The position numbers and the translations under genes were made by a program. Below, one piece after another: positions 9,591-17,296 of a stretch of DNA of 64,000 nt (position 1 is its first letter; each line of letters opens with the position of its first letter). Below the pieces are notes generated by a model, which saw only the letters and a list, made by a program, of their open reading frames with translations, ran no database searches and was not told the origin of the DNA. The DNA is from Stenotrophomonas sp. VV52 (GTDB lineage Bacteria > Pseudomonadota > Gammaproteobacteria > Xanthomonadales > Xanthomonadaceae), in assembly GCF_002893095.1 (NCBI RefSeq), contig NZ_PKQQ01000003.1:248001-312000 (forward strand), written 5' to 3'.

Positions 9591-10094
9591 ATGAGCAAGA
9601 ACAGCGCCAAGGATAAAGCAAAGAACGCGACGGCCAACAAAACCATCGCGCTCAACAAGCGTGCCCGCCACGAATACTCGCTGGAGGACCGCTACGAGGC
9701 CGGCCTGGCCCTGCAGGGCTGGGAGGTCAAATCGATCCGCGCCGGGCGCGGCAACATCATCGACGCCTATGCCTATGTGAAGGACGGCGAGATCTTCCTG
9801 ATCGGGGCCCAGATCACCCCGCTGATCCAGGCCTCCACCCACGTGGTCGCCAACGACCGCCGCGAGCGCAAGCTGCTGCTCCACCGCAGCGAGATCGACA
9901 AGCTGGTCGGCAAGGTCGAGCGGGACGGCTACACCATCGTGCCCACCGCGATGTACTGGAGCAAGAACAAGATCAAGCTGGAAGTGGCGCTGGCCAAGGG
10001 CAAGCAGACCCACGACAAGCGCGACGCCGAAAAGGACCGCGACTGGGCCCGCGAAAAGCAGCGCACCATGCGCCGCCACAACCGCGACGCCTGA
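9591..10094 (+). CDS. smpB: SsrA-binding protein SmpB
   Basis: A 167-aa tmRNA chaperone needed for trans-translation rescue of stalled ribosomes. Core motifs seen are NKRARHEYSLEDRYEAGLAL, GWEVKSIRAGRGNIIDAY and KLLLHRSEIDKL. The C-terminal basic tail (KRDAEKDRDWAREKQRTMRR), which sits in the mRNA channel, is complete. Its RNA partner ssrA lies 0.5 kb downstream. Confidence 0.97.
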   Translation: MSKNSAKDKAKNATANKTIALNKRARHEYSLEDRYEAGLALQGWEVKSIRAGRGNIIDAYAYVKDGEIFLIGAQITPLIQASTHVVANDRRERKLLLHRSEIDKLVGKVERDGYTIVPTAMYWSKNKIKLEVALAKGKQTHDKRDAEKDRDWAREKQRTMRRHNRDA

Positions 10095-10156
10095 TTTCTT
10101 ACTGTAGCGCCGGGCTCTGCCCGGCTGCTCTTTGCCCAACACCCCGGAGCGTCCCC

Positions 10157-10513
10157 GTGACCGAAGAAACCCCCCTGGAATCCGCCTCCACCGCGGACCC
10201 CACCGCCACGCTCCAGGCCGACGTCGCCGCCTACGAGACCATCTTCGGCGAGCTGGCCCGCGCCATGGACCCGGCTGCCCTGCTCAAGGTGCTGACCTAC
10301 ACCCTGCGCAACGCCAAGCGGGTCGCATCCGAAAACCAGAGCTACGACTCCCTTGAGCACCGCCGCCTGGTCGCCCGGATCGAGGCCCTGATGGCCCGGG
10401 CCGAACCGGCAGCCCGCAAGCAGGCCATGACCCAGCGCAACGCCGCCAACCACGAGCGCAAGGTGCGCGCCAAGCACCAGGCCGACAGCAAGCGCCAGCG
10501 TGAAGGCCGGTAA
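10157..10513 (+). CDS. Conserved hypothetical protein between smpB and ssrA
   Basis: A 118-aa soluble, charged, largely helical protein with a GTG start. The segment YETIFGELARAMDPAALLKVLTYTLRNAKR and a very basic C-terminus (RKVRAKHQADSKRQREGR) suggest RNA or nucleic-acid contact, but I recognise no family. Base composition matches the neighbouring core genes, so it is chromosomal rather than phage-derived. Confidence 0.65.
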   Translation: MTEETPLESASTADPTATLQADVAAYETIFGELARAMDPAALLKVLTYTLRNAKRVASENQSYDSLEHRRLVARIEALMARAEPAARKQAMTQRNAANHERKVRAKHQADSKRQREGR

Positions 10514-10539
10514 TTACGACAGCCCCATGACGCTTCCGG

Positions 10540-10568
10540 GTGACTGTTCAGCTGAATTGGAGTAGGAT
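10540..10568 (+). promoter_or_regulatory. Candidate ssrA promoter
   Basis: GTGACT (10540-10545) and TAGGAT (10563-10568) with 17-bp spacing resemble a sigma70 promoter about 55 bp upstream of mature tmRNA. The leader would be removed by 5' processing. Confidence 0.4.
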
Positions 10569-10622
10569 CGATTCCGTCAAGTAATGTCTGGTCGCAGACG
10601 TCTTGCAGGTTCTGAAGAAACC

Positions 10623-10976
10623 GGGGGTGCATTGGTTTCGACGGAGGTTGTGAAGTTGCTTGGTGCATGCCGAGGGGGCAGCTTTCCTCGTAAATCCAGC
10701 GGCAATACTCTAGTTGCCAACGACGACAACTACGCTCTCGCCGCTTAAGGCGTAAGCCCCGAACCCACTTGTGCCCGTGCTCGTCGGTGTAGGGTCATTA
10801 TCACGGAACCGGCTGTGACGGCTGCCTGTCAGTCACCGCTTAACTAAAACAGGCTGGTCCTGGGGTGCGCTTTGCACACCGTGCTGCCACGGGACGAGAT
10901 CCAACGGTGAGCTAAGCATGTAGTACCGGGGATGGAGTGCCTTCGGACGGCGGTTCAATTCCGCCCACCTCCACCA
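10623..10976 (+). ncRNA. ssrA: Transfer-messenger RNA (ssrA)
   Basis: A 354-nt tmRNA. The 5' acceptor strand GGGGGUG pairs with CACCUCC just before the 3' ACCA. The resume codon GCC is at 10716 and the tag frame runs to TAA at 10746-10748. It encodes ANDDNYALAA, giving the tag AANDDNYALAA after the charged alanine. The T-arm GGTTCAATTCC is present. The 3' end doubles as the phage attachment core, and integration keeps the RNA intact. Confidence 0.97.
10963..10976 (+). repeat. attL core
   Basis: GCCCACCTCCACCA, the last 14 bases of tmRNA including the encoded CCA. The identical sequence occurs at 53097-53110. Bases outside the 14-mer differ on both sides. Confidence 0.93.
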
Positions 10977-11001
10977 ACGCTGGGTCCCACGGGACCCACA
11001 G

Positions 11002-11046
11002 AAGCCGAGAAAGCCTTATAAAACGGGCCTCTCGGCTTTCTTTTTG
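11002..11046 (+). terminator. Phage-supplied terminator after ssrA
   Basis: AAGCCGAGA pairs with TCTCGGCTT across a loop, followed by TCTTTTTG. It lies just inside attL, so the prophage provides a new terminator for ssrA in place of the native one displaced to 53136-53171. It also insulates int from ssrA transcription. Confidence 0.85.
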
Positions 11047-11059
11047 TCCAATGCAGTCC

Positions 11060-11137
11060 GGGGGTATCCGTTGCAGCCCATGCGACTGTGGGGGTATATC
11101 TTGGGGTATCGCCTCCGCCCCAAAACCCGATACCCCC
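11060..11137. repeat. Left integrase arm-type sites (GGGGGTATC repeats)
   Basis: Four copies of a GGGGGTATC-like word: 11060-11068 (+), 11090-11098 (+, ends TATA), 11102-11110 (+, TGGGGTATC) and 11129-11137 (inverted). Two further exact copies lie near attR. Their clustering on both phage arms of the attachment site suggests arm-binding sites for the integrase. The last copy overlaps the bases just before the int start and could give autoregulation. Confidence 0.6.
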
Positions 11138-12361
11138 ATGCCCCTGACCGACGTCGCTATTCGTCGCGCCAAGCCGTCCGACAAGCCACAGAAGCTGGCT
11201 GACGGCGGCGGCCTGTACCTCCTGATCACCACGGCCGGCGCCAAGAGCTGGCGCTGGAAATACCGGGTCGCCGGGAGGGAGAAGCTGCTGACGCTAGGGC
11301 TGTACCCGGACGTCACCCTGGCCAGCGCCCGCGAGGCGCGCGACGACGCCAGGCGCCTGCTGCGCTCCGGCGTCGACCCCGGACTGCAGCGCAAAGCAGT
11401 GGCTGCCTCCCCCGCAGGCATACCCGTCGACAGCTTCGAGTCGATCACCCGGGAGTGGCTGCGCGGTAGGCAGTGGGTTCCCGGCTACGAAAAGAAGGTG
11501 GTGGCCTGGTTTGAGAACGACGTGTTCCCCTCCATCGGTGCACGGCGCGCGGCCGACCTGAAGGCGTCGGACTTCCTCGCCATAGCCAGGAAGATGGAGG
11601 CACGAGAGGCATTCGAGTCGGCGCACCGCGTGATGCAGAACTGCGGCCAGGTCATGCGGTATGCCGTGGCCACCGACCGGGCAGAACGGAATCCAGTGCA
11701 GGACCTGCGCGGCGCGCTGGTGCCGGCGCCCGAGCGTAACCATGCGGCGGTGGTGGAGCCGGTCCAGCTGGGCGGCCTGCTGCGGGCTCTGCACGCGTAT
11801 CGGGGCATGGGCGTGGTCAGCGCCGCCCTGAAGCTGATGCCGCTGGTGTTCGTTCGCCCGATTGAGCTGCGCGCGGCAGAATGGACGGAGATCGACCTGA
11901 ACGCGGCCCTATGGAGCATACCCGCCGGCAGGATGAAGATGCGCCAGCCCCACGTGGTGCCGCTGGCCCGGCAGGCTGTGAACATCCTGCGGGACCTGAA
12001 GGAAACGATGCCTACGGACTATGCCGGCCGGTACGTGTTCCCGGGCCTTCGCACGGACTTGCGCCCCATGTCGGAGGTGGCCGTCCTGGCCGCTCTGCGG
12101 AGCATGGGGTTCGACAAGGAGACGGTCACCGGGCACGGCTTCCGTGCCACGGCCCGCACGCTGCTGGACGAGGTTCTGGGCTTCCGGCCGGACATTATCG
12201 AGCACCAACTGGCGCACGCGGTCAAAGATCCGAACGGCCGCGCCTACAACCGCACCACGCACCTGGCTGAGCGGGTGCGCATGATGCAGGAATGGGCAGA
12301 CTACTTAGACCGACTTCGCGCCGTAAACGCGGTCAACATCCAAACCGGGCAGGCAGCCTGA
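11138..12361 (+). CDS. int: Tyrosine-type phage integrase (P4 family)
   Basis: A 407-aa site-specific recombinase. The N-terminal arm-binding DUF4102 domain is seen as LTDVAIRRAKPSDKPQKLADGGGLYL. The core-binding domain is in the middle. The catalytic domain has Arg in VFVRPIELRAAEW, the His/Arg box GHGFRATARTLL, and Tyr in GRAYNRTTHLAERVRMMQEW. It catalyses attP x attB recombination at ssrA. The ATG at 11138 gives the family's N-terminus; the open frame runs further upstream through attL without meaning. It points away from ssrA, with a terminator between them. Confidence 0.95.
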   Translation: MPLTDVAIRRAKPSDKPQKLADGGGLYLLITTAGAKSWRWKYRVAGREKLLTLGLYPDVTLASAREARDDARRLLRSGVDPGLQRKAVAASPAGIPVDSFESITREWLRGRQWVPGYEKKVVAWFENDVFPSIGARRAADLKASDFLAIARKMEAREAFESAHRVMQNCGQVMRYAVATDRAERNPVQDLRGALVPAPERNHAAVVEPVQLGGLLRALHAYRGMGVVSAALKLMPLVFVRPIELRAAEWTEIDLNAALWSIPAGRMKMRQPHVVPLARQAVNILRDLKETMPTDYAGRYVFPGLRTDLRPMSEVAVLAALRSMGFDKETVTGHGFRATARTLLDEVLGFRPDIIEHQLAHAVKDPNGRAYNRTTHLAERVRMMQEWADYLDRLRAVNAVNIQTGQAA

Positions 12362-12383
12362 TGGCGATGAGCTGCAGATGGCC

Positions 12384-13058
12384 CTATGCGAGATGATTGG
12401 CCATCAGCGCACCGACCTTTTCTACGTTCTCAACGGAAGCTACGCCAAGTGCTTGAGCAAACTGCCGAATGAGAAGCGCGTAGCAGTCGTCCAACACCTC
12501 GGCAGCAGGCTGAGAGGCATCAATGACGAATTTCGCCCGCACATCCATCTGGAGAAAGATCTCTCGGCAGAGCGAGAGATTTTCCACGTTCTCGAAATGA
12601 TTGGGTCGATCACCTCGCGCCCGGATGCGTTCAAGCCCAGTGGTCGGCGCAACGTCTAGGAGCAAAAGCAGATTCGGTCGAGGCGCAAAGTCGTTTGCAG
12701 CAGCCAGCTCGTCAACGGGAAGTCCCGCAGCGCCCTGGTAGGCGACCATGGACGGGAAATAACGGTCTAGAAGGACCACCTCCCCCCTAGCGAGCGCGGG
12801 CTGAATGAATTCCTGAACGTGGTCTCGGCGGTCAGCTAGGAGGTACTTAACCTCGTCCTCAGGGCTAAGACGGCCAGTCTCCGCTGATTGCCTGAGCTTT
12901 TGACCCCATGGACCATTGGTCGGCTCTTTGCTGCTAGACACGGCTACGCCGGCCGCCATTAGGCGCTCGGAGAGGCCTCTCGTAACTGTCGACTTGCCAG
13001 CCCCATCGATGCCTTCGATGGCTACCAGCAAGCCACCGGGGATGGTGATGCTCGTCAT
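12384..13058 (-). CDS. tmk: Thymidylate kinase-like protein (dTMP kinase)
   Basis: A 224-aa P-loop kinase. The Walker A motif is [16 protein letters not shown], the DRY-type motif is [16 protein letters not shown], and a lid-like segment with Arg/Asp ([15 protein letters not shown]) follows. The enzyme phosphorylates dTMP to dTDP for dTTP synthesis. It is a phage cargo copy placed convergently to int; the host should have its own tmk elsewhere. Its Glu-rich, lower-GC codon use differs from the core genes. The start at 13058 places the P-loop at the usual distance. Confidence 0.85.
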   Translation of the reverse strand: MTSITIPGGLLVAIEGIDGAGKSTVTRGLSERLMAAGVAVSSSKEPTNGPWGQKLRQSAETGRLSPEDEVKYLLADRRDHVQEFIQPALARGEVVLLDRYFPSMVAYQGAAGLPVDELAAANDFAPRPNLLLLLDVAPTTGLERIRARGDRPNHFENVENLSLCREIFLQMDVRAKFVIDASQPAAEVLDDCYALLIRQFAQALGVASVENVEKVGALMANHLA

Positions 13059-13275
13059 GCGGGGTAGTGTATCCAATTGCCCCGGCACCGCCAGAGGGGC
13101 CGCGATGCTAACTGGAAAGAGCGCGATGGGCTACCTGGATGTGCGCCCAAGGGAGCCGGGGGCCAGGGGCCGATAGGCCAGGGTCGCTTTGCCCAATTTC
13201 TGTGCCGCCGGCCTCCGCATAGAACAGCAGCTCCTGGGGAAACGCGTCATGCCGAGCCAACCGCAGTCCGGCTAC

Positions 13276-13641
13276 TCATCGCATCAGGAAGGGCTTACCC
13301 GCCTTGAGCCGCTTGATCCGCTGGTCGACCTCAGCGCGCAGCCGCGCCTGGTGCCGTTCCGCCCATAGCTCCGCGCCGGCCTTACCCTGCGCGTAGCTGC
13401 TGCATTCCCTGGTCTTCCGCAGCTTCCAGTCGTCCCGCTAGTTGTTCAGGCTTACCCACCACGTGCCATCGTCCACCCGCTGGTTCAGGCGCAGCACTTC
13501 CGTGTTGTCCAGCAACAGGGAGTTGGGGCGGTCGAATGTGGCAGTGCCGACGGCATGCCAGCGGAAGTCGGGCGGGAGCATGGGCGGCAATCCTACGGCT
13601 CCGGGTCTCACGCGATGCGACGATGGCCACTTACCGATCAT
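13276..13641 (-). pseudogene. Phage small-protein gene interrupted by an in-frame amber codon
   Basis: The frame from 13641 encodes 67 aa ending TWWVSLNN and stops at TAG (13438-13440). The same frame then continues 53 codons (RDDWKLRKTRECSSYAQGKA and onward to KAGKPFLMR) to TGA at 13276-13278. The two halves read as one about 121-aa charged protein, so TAG probably replaced a sense codon such as CAG. The function is unknown. Either the gene is decaying or the stop is suppressed. Confidence 0.65.
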
Positions 13642-13899
13642 CGGCGGATCCGCAGGCCACGCCCAGCCAATCTATTACGGCAAGGGAATGCCTGCGAATC
13701 CGCCAGACGTCCTTCAGAGCCAGCCTGCTGCTGCAGCCAAGATGCCTCCCCAGACACTTGAGCGAAATGTCTCTCCGGCCCTGTGAAGGCAGCGAAAAGA
13801 ACGTCCCCACTCTGCTAGCCTCGGCGGTGCGCGCCGGCGCGGGAGCCGGGATTACTGCCTGGCGTCCCGGCAAGGCATCACCAAGAGGAGGAGAACAGG

Positions 13900-14139
13900 A
13901 TGGAAAAGAGGGTTTGCTTCGACTTCGAGGTCGATTTCAGCAACGGCGGCGGCATCCAAGGCCAAGGCTTTCGGCTCGACATCCCCGGAGACGACATCAC
14001 CGACGACGAGCTGGCCGACTACATCGTCCGCGACATGCGGCTGCTGATGGTCGGCGAGGTCCGCATCCTCAACAAAAGCATCATTGAAGAGGCGCACAAG
14101 CGGCCGGCCAATACGGGGAGCGAGCCGACTTCAACATGA
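13900..14139 (+). CDS. Small conserved phage-cargo protein
   Basis: A 79-aa acidic protein, MEKRVCFDFEVDFSNGGGIQ at the start, with a compact alpha/beta pattern (QGFRLDIPGDDITDDELADY, then MRLLMVGEVRILNKSIIEE). A strong Shine-Dalgarno AGGAGGAG precedes the ATG. I recall similar small proteins in Xanthomonadaceae but know no function. It converges on the first BLUF gene with 34 bp between stops and may belong to the same cargo block. Confidence 0.7.
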   Translation: MEKRVCFDFEVDFSNGGGIQGQGFRLDIPGDDITDDELADYIVRDMRLLMVGEVRILNKSIIEEAHKRPANTGSEPTST

Positions 14140-14173
14140 CCGTCCACGCCATCGCATTCGGAGGGCTAGCTCC

Positions 14174-14614
14174 TTACCCGTGTGGTTCTTGCCCAATGAA
14201 GGGGTTTACGAGCTCGGCGGCGCGCTCAATGCCAGTGGGCACCTGGTCGATATCTACTTCCCGTCGAAAAGCCAGCCCGCGCCAGTCGCTCACGATCGCT
14301 ATCCGAAGATCTTCGGGTTCGACGGGAAGCCAACGCATCGGCCAGTAGGGGAAACGTCTGGGGCCGCCGGAGCTGCGACCCAGCTCCACCATGTCCATGT
14401 GGCTGCGGGAGTTGATGATCCGGGCATAGGCGAGACGCACGCCTTCCTCCGGCCCTTCCAAGTACTGAAGGAAACGGTTGCCGTCAGTCAGTAGCACCCC
14501 GGTGACGCCTGCGATCAGGTTATGTGCTGCAGCATCTTTGGCCAGGTCGTCCACCTGGTGAAGCGCCAGGCCAGCTACGGCCCGACTGCAATAGGCAATC
14601 GCATGTAGAGACAT
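14174..14614 (-). CDS. BLUF-domain blue-light sensor 1
   Basis: A 146-aa short BLUF protein. It should bind FAD non-covalently and signal by a hydrogen-bond switch on blue light. The flavin-site residues fall at the same numbers as in PixD/Slr1694: Tyr8 (HAIAYCSRA), Asn32, Gln50 (NRFLQYLEG), Trp91 and Met93 (FPYWPMRW). There is no fused output domain, and the C-terminal about 45 residues form the helical cap. A strong GGGGAGGAGG ribosome site precedes the ATG at 14614. Output is probably by protein-protein contact. Confidence 0.93.
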   Translation of the reverse strand: MSLHAIAYCSRAVAGLALHQVDDLAKDAAAHNLIAGVTGVLLTDGNRFLQYLEGPEEGVRLAYARIINSRSHMDMVELGRSSGGPRRFPYWPMRWLPVEPEDLRIAIVSDWRGLAFRREVDIDQVPTGIERAAELVNPFIGQEPHG

Positions 14615-14805
14615 GACGCCTCCTCCCCTGTTAAAGCTCCCCCAACGGCTAGGACAGTACCACCGGATGCTGCCGCCCGCACGCCACGACCCTTGAGAAA
14701 AGCGCCTTTGGCCGGTTGGCCACACGACATCTCCGTCACGACGAGCTGACCGGCCAAGAACGGCAAATCCGGTTAGATGTCGGCCACGCCAGAGACGTAC
14801 CCCAT

Positions 14806-15048
14806 ATGCCTAACACCGGAAGATTCGATATCACCCGCGCCGACGCAGCCTGCGCTGAAGCCGCCGATGGCTGCGTAAAGGTGACGGAGCTGCGAGCTCA
14901 ATGCCTCTCGTGCTCGCGGTACTTCCTCGCCAGGCTGGGAGCTGGGCTAGAGTCCATGGAGGGCGGTGTAGTGATCAGCTGCAGTGCCTGTGGCGCCCGG
15001 CAGGGCGTGAGCACCAGCCTCTTTGAAGGCGTAACCACGACGATATAG
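14806..15048 (+). CDS. Small zinc-ribbon protein in the BLUF cluster
   Basis: An 80-aa protein with two CxxC knuckles (AQCLSCSRYFLAR and ISCSACGARQ) spaced like a zinc ribbon. It may bind a partner protein or nucleic acid. It is divergent from BLUF1 and convergent with BLUF2 (8 bp between stops). The start at 14806 is chosen because upstream codons lack structure. The product is otherwise unrecognised. Confidence 0.6.
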   Translation: MPNTGRFDITRADAACAEAADGCVKVTELRAQCLSCSRYFLARLGAGLESMEGGVVISCSACGARQGVSTSLFEGVTTTI

Positions 15049-15056
15049 CCCCGGCC

Positions 15057-15497
15057 CTATCGAGGAAGGCTTTCGTCTCGAAGATGCGGGGCAGCGAGAA
15101 CCGCGAGCTGCTCCACACCAAGGACCACCACCTGCTCTTCGCTGCGGTGCGCCTTGAGCATGGTCCAATCGGCTACCGCAGCCGCGTGCAGCTCGTGCTG
15201 CGAGACCGGAATCCAATGCATCGACCAGTATGGGAATCGGCGTACAGAGCCCTCCCCTCGCCCTAGCACTACCACGTCGCTATGCCGCCTTGAGTTCATC
15301 ACGCGAGCAAAGATGAACTCAATTCCGTCCTCCGGACCCTCTAGGTACTGAAGGAACCGGATGCCGTCGCAGAGCAGTACGCCGGTGACGCCAGCGAGCC
15401 GATTGTGATGTGAAGCATCCCGAACCAGGGCATCAATCTGGTCGACCGTGAGCCCCTCCGCCGTTCGGCTGGAGTAGGCAATTGAGCACAGGGGCAT
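15057..15497 (-). CDS. BLUF-domain blue-light sensor 2
   Basis: A 146-aa stand-alone BLUF protein that aligns without gaps to BLUF1 over the first about 95 residues (34 of the first 54 identical by my count). All switch residues are kept: Tyr8 (CSIAYSSRT), Asn32, Gln50 (IRFLQYLEG), Trp91 and Met93 (FPYWSMHW). I chose the ATG at 15497 over the one 9 bases upstream because it gives exactly this numbering. It follows the LuxR-type regulator on the same strand. Confidence 0.92.
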   Translation of the reverse strand: MPLCSIAYSSRTAEGLTVDQIDALVRDASHHNRLAGVTGVLLCDGIRFLQYLEGPEDGIEFIFARVMNSRRHSDVVVLGRGEGSVRRFPYWSMHWIPVSQHELHAAAVADWTMLKAHRSEEQVVVLGVEQLAVLAAPHLRDESLPR

Positions 15498-15572
15498 CGA
15501 GCACATCTACATCGGTGGGGAGCGACAGGGTAGCAGCTTGGATCTTTCTGCAGGCGGTGCCAGGCAGCAAAA

Positions 15573-15585
15573 CTTAACCATTAAG
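15573..15585. promoter_or_regulatory. Palindrome between regulator and BLUF2
   Basis: CTTAA-CCA-TTAAG, a perfect 5-bp palindrome in the 134-bp gap upstream of BLUF2 and downstream of the LuxR-type gene. Position and symmetry suit an operator, but there is no second copy to support it. Confidence 0.3.
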
Positions 15586-15631
15586 GGTTTCGCACCCCGA
15601 TCCCTGTAATCCACGCAGTAGACCCCGGGGG

Positions 15632-16282
15632 TCACGCACCGATGAGACCCTCTGCCCTCGCCTTCCGCAACAGTTGAAGGGTCGTGTGCACCTTCAGCTC
15701 CTGCATCATCACGTACTTGTGCGACTCCACGGTTCGCACTGATACACCAAGGAGAGCCGCCAATTCCTTCGTCCCCACCCCATCGGAAATGCTCTGGAGA
15801 ATGCGTAGCTGCATCGGGGTCAACACGGGTAAGGTCGAGCGCTTCTCCGCGATCATCAACGCTGTCAAATGTGGTGCGACGTACGAACGCCCACCAGCGA
15901 CGTTCTCCAATGCGCGAAGGAGCTCGTCGATTGCGACGGTCTTGGGTAAATATGCGCGTGCGCCTGCCCGTATCGCCATCAACGCCATTGCGGGCTCAGC
16001 GTTGGTTGTGAGGAACAAGAACGGAGTTTTGCACCCCTGGCTGCGCAGATGGACCATGGCATCGATCCCACTTATGCCAAGCATCTTCACCTCCGTGACT
16101 ACCAAGCTTGGCGCAGCGTTTCGAGCAGACTCAATCAGCTCTTCCCCCGAGCCAACGACGGTCGTCGACCGGACAACGCGCGACAGGAGGCCAGCGACCC
16201 CTTGGGCTACAACCAGGTGAGGATCGGCAATCAAAGCATTATCGAAGAGCCGCTGGGTAGGCCAGGCTTGCGCGCGCCCCAT
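15632..16282 (-). CDS. LuxR-type regulator with degenerate receiver domain
   Basis: A 216-aa NarL/FixJ-like protein. The receiver domain (residues about 10-130) keeps the Thr (FLTTNAE) and Lys (AYLPKTVAI) switch residues. The phospho-Asp position is Glu (LVVTEVKMLGISGID), and the acidic pair is reduced to ADPH. The C-terminal LuxR helix-turn-helix is normal (LTPMQLRILQSISDGVGTKE, then GVSVRTVESHKYVMM). It is probably a phosphorylation-independent DNA-binding regulator. The ATG at 16282 has GAAGG at a suitable distance; an ATG 9 bases upstream does not. It is flanked by BLUF genes on the same strand. Confidence 0.9.
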   Translation of the reverse strand: MGRAQAWPTQRLFDNALIADPHLVVAQGVAGLLSRVVRSTTVVGSGEELIESARNAAPSLVVTEVKMLGISGIDAMVHLRSQGCKTPFLFLTTNAEPAMALMAIRAGARAYLPKTVAIDELLRALENVAGGRSYVAPHLTALMIAEKRSTLPVLTPMQLRILQSISDGVGTKELAALLGVSVRTVESHKYVMMQELKVHTTLQLLRKARAEGLIGA

Positions 16283-16647
16283 TCGCAACATCCTTCATGT
16301 TCGAGCGAAGCACCTAAACAATGCTCGTCGCGTCCCACCCGGATACGCAGGTAGCAGCCCCCGCTGCATTTCCGTGACCCCCTCAAGCAACTCTCCGGTT
16401 TACGAATGACAGCTCCTGCTGCATCTCAAACCTGCTTAAGTTGGAGGGTAACGAGAACCGACTGCGTGGCGGCGCGACCGATCTCGACCCTCCAGGTCAC
16501 CCACGATATCCGGGCTGTCCTCCTGGAGCGCTTCCTATGCAGGTTAGCGTCTCCCCCGTTGTTGCAAAAGAATGTGGCCCGTACCGCGTGAAGATAGTGC
16601 AAAAAAGGGACGCCCCTTAGCCGGGTTGCAGTATCAAAGCACGCCAC
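16283..16647. other. Non-coding gap between regulator and BLUF3
   Basis: 365 bp without a convincing gene. It is visibly richer in A/T than the phage structural genes and holds the promoter region of the LuxR-type gene. Short open frames here lack ribosome sites or protein-like composition. Confidence 0.5.
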
Positions 16648-17070
16648 TCATTCGACGTATGGTGCAGCCAAGGCATGGAGGCGATCCATTCCCGACGGAA
16701 CGCGATGGTTCTCGCCGCTATGCCTCACGAAAGTGCTCCAGTCGCTGAAGGCCGCCTCATTGAACTGGTACATGTCCGTCAGTATCCAGCGCATCGACCA
16801 GTAAGGCATCCGACGTCGCCCCACCCTGCCTCGTGCCAGCTCGATGATGTCGCCGTGAAGCGTAGAGTTGAGGATCCTAGCGTACACAGTGGCCATTCCA
16901 TCGTTGGGACCTTCGAAATATTGAAGGAACCTCGCACCATCGTAGAGCAGCAGGCCAGTGACGCCTGCGATCTTGTTGACCGCGGACGCCCTCTGAATTA
17001 AACCGTTCAGCTCCCAATCGGTGAGCCTCTTCGTCGCCTTGCTTGCGTAAGCAATTGCTTCCAGCGGCAT
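16648..17070 (-). CDS. BLUF-domain blue-light sensor 3
   Basis: A 140-aa stand-alone BLUF protein with Tyr8 (EAIAYASKA), Asn32 (VNKIAGVTGLLL), Gln50 (ARFLQYFEG), Trp91 and Met93 (MPYWSMRW). It is the most divergent of the three. A GAGAGG ribosome site precedes the ATG. It lies upstream of the LuxR-type regulator on the same strand, separated by the 365-bp gap, so each has its own promoter region. Confidence 0.93.
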   Translation of the reverse strand: MPLEAIAYASKATKRLTDWELNGLIQRASAVNKIAGVTGLLLYDGARFLQYFEGPNDGMATVYARILNSTLHGDIIELARGRVGRRRMPYWSMRWILTDMYQFNEAAFSDWSTFVRHSGENHRVPSGMDRLHALAAPYVE

Positions 17071-17296
17071 AGCAAGCCTCTCTGCGAACCTCGACTAGGT
17101 CACACTTTAAGACAACTTGCCTCCTCCGTGCAGATAACAATGGGTCGCCAGACAGTCGATCCCGTTCCAACAGTTGGGCCCGCTGGACGAGCACTAGTGC
17201 TACCGTGCAGCTATAGACGTCGCTATTGCGCTTTACCCCACGCTACCTTGATCTAGTGAAGTCTACTCTGGCCCACAAATTTGCCAGAGAGCTAAC

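Noticed and set aside
10937..11137. Integrase starting upstream within attL
   Set aside because: The extra 67 residues have no family match and cross the attachment core; the ATG at 11138 gives the normal DUF4102-type N-terminus.
16426..16647. 73-aa minus-strand open frame next to BLUF3
   Set aside because: No ribosome site, composition not protein-like, and it ends exactly at the neighbouring gene without coupling evidence.
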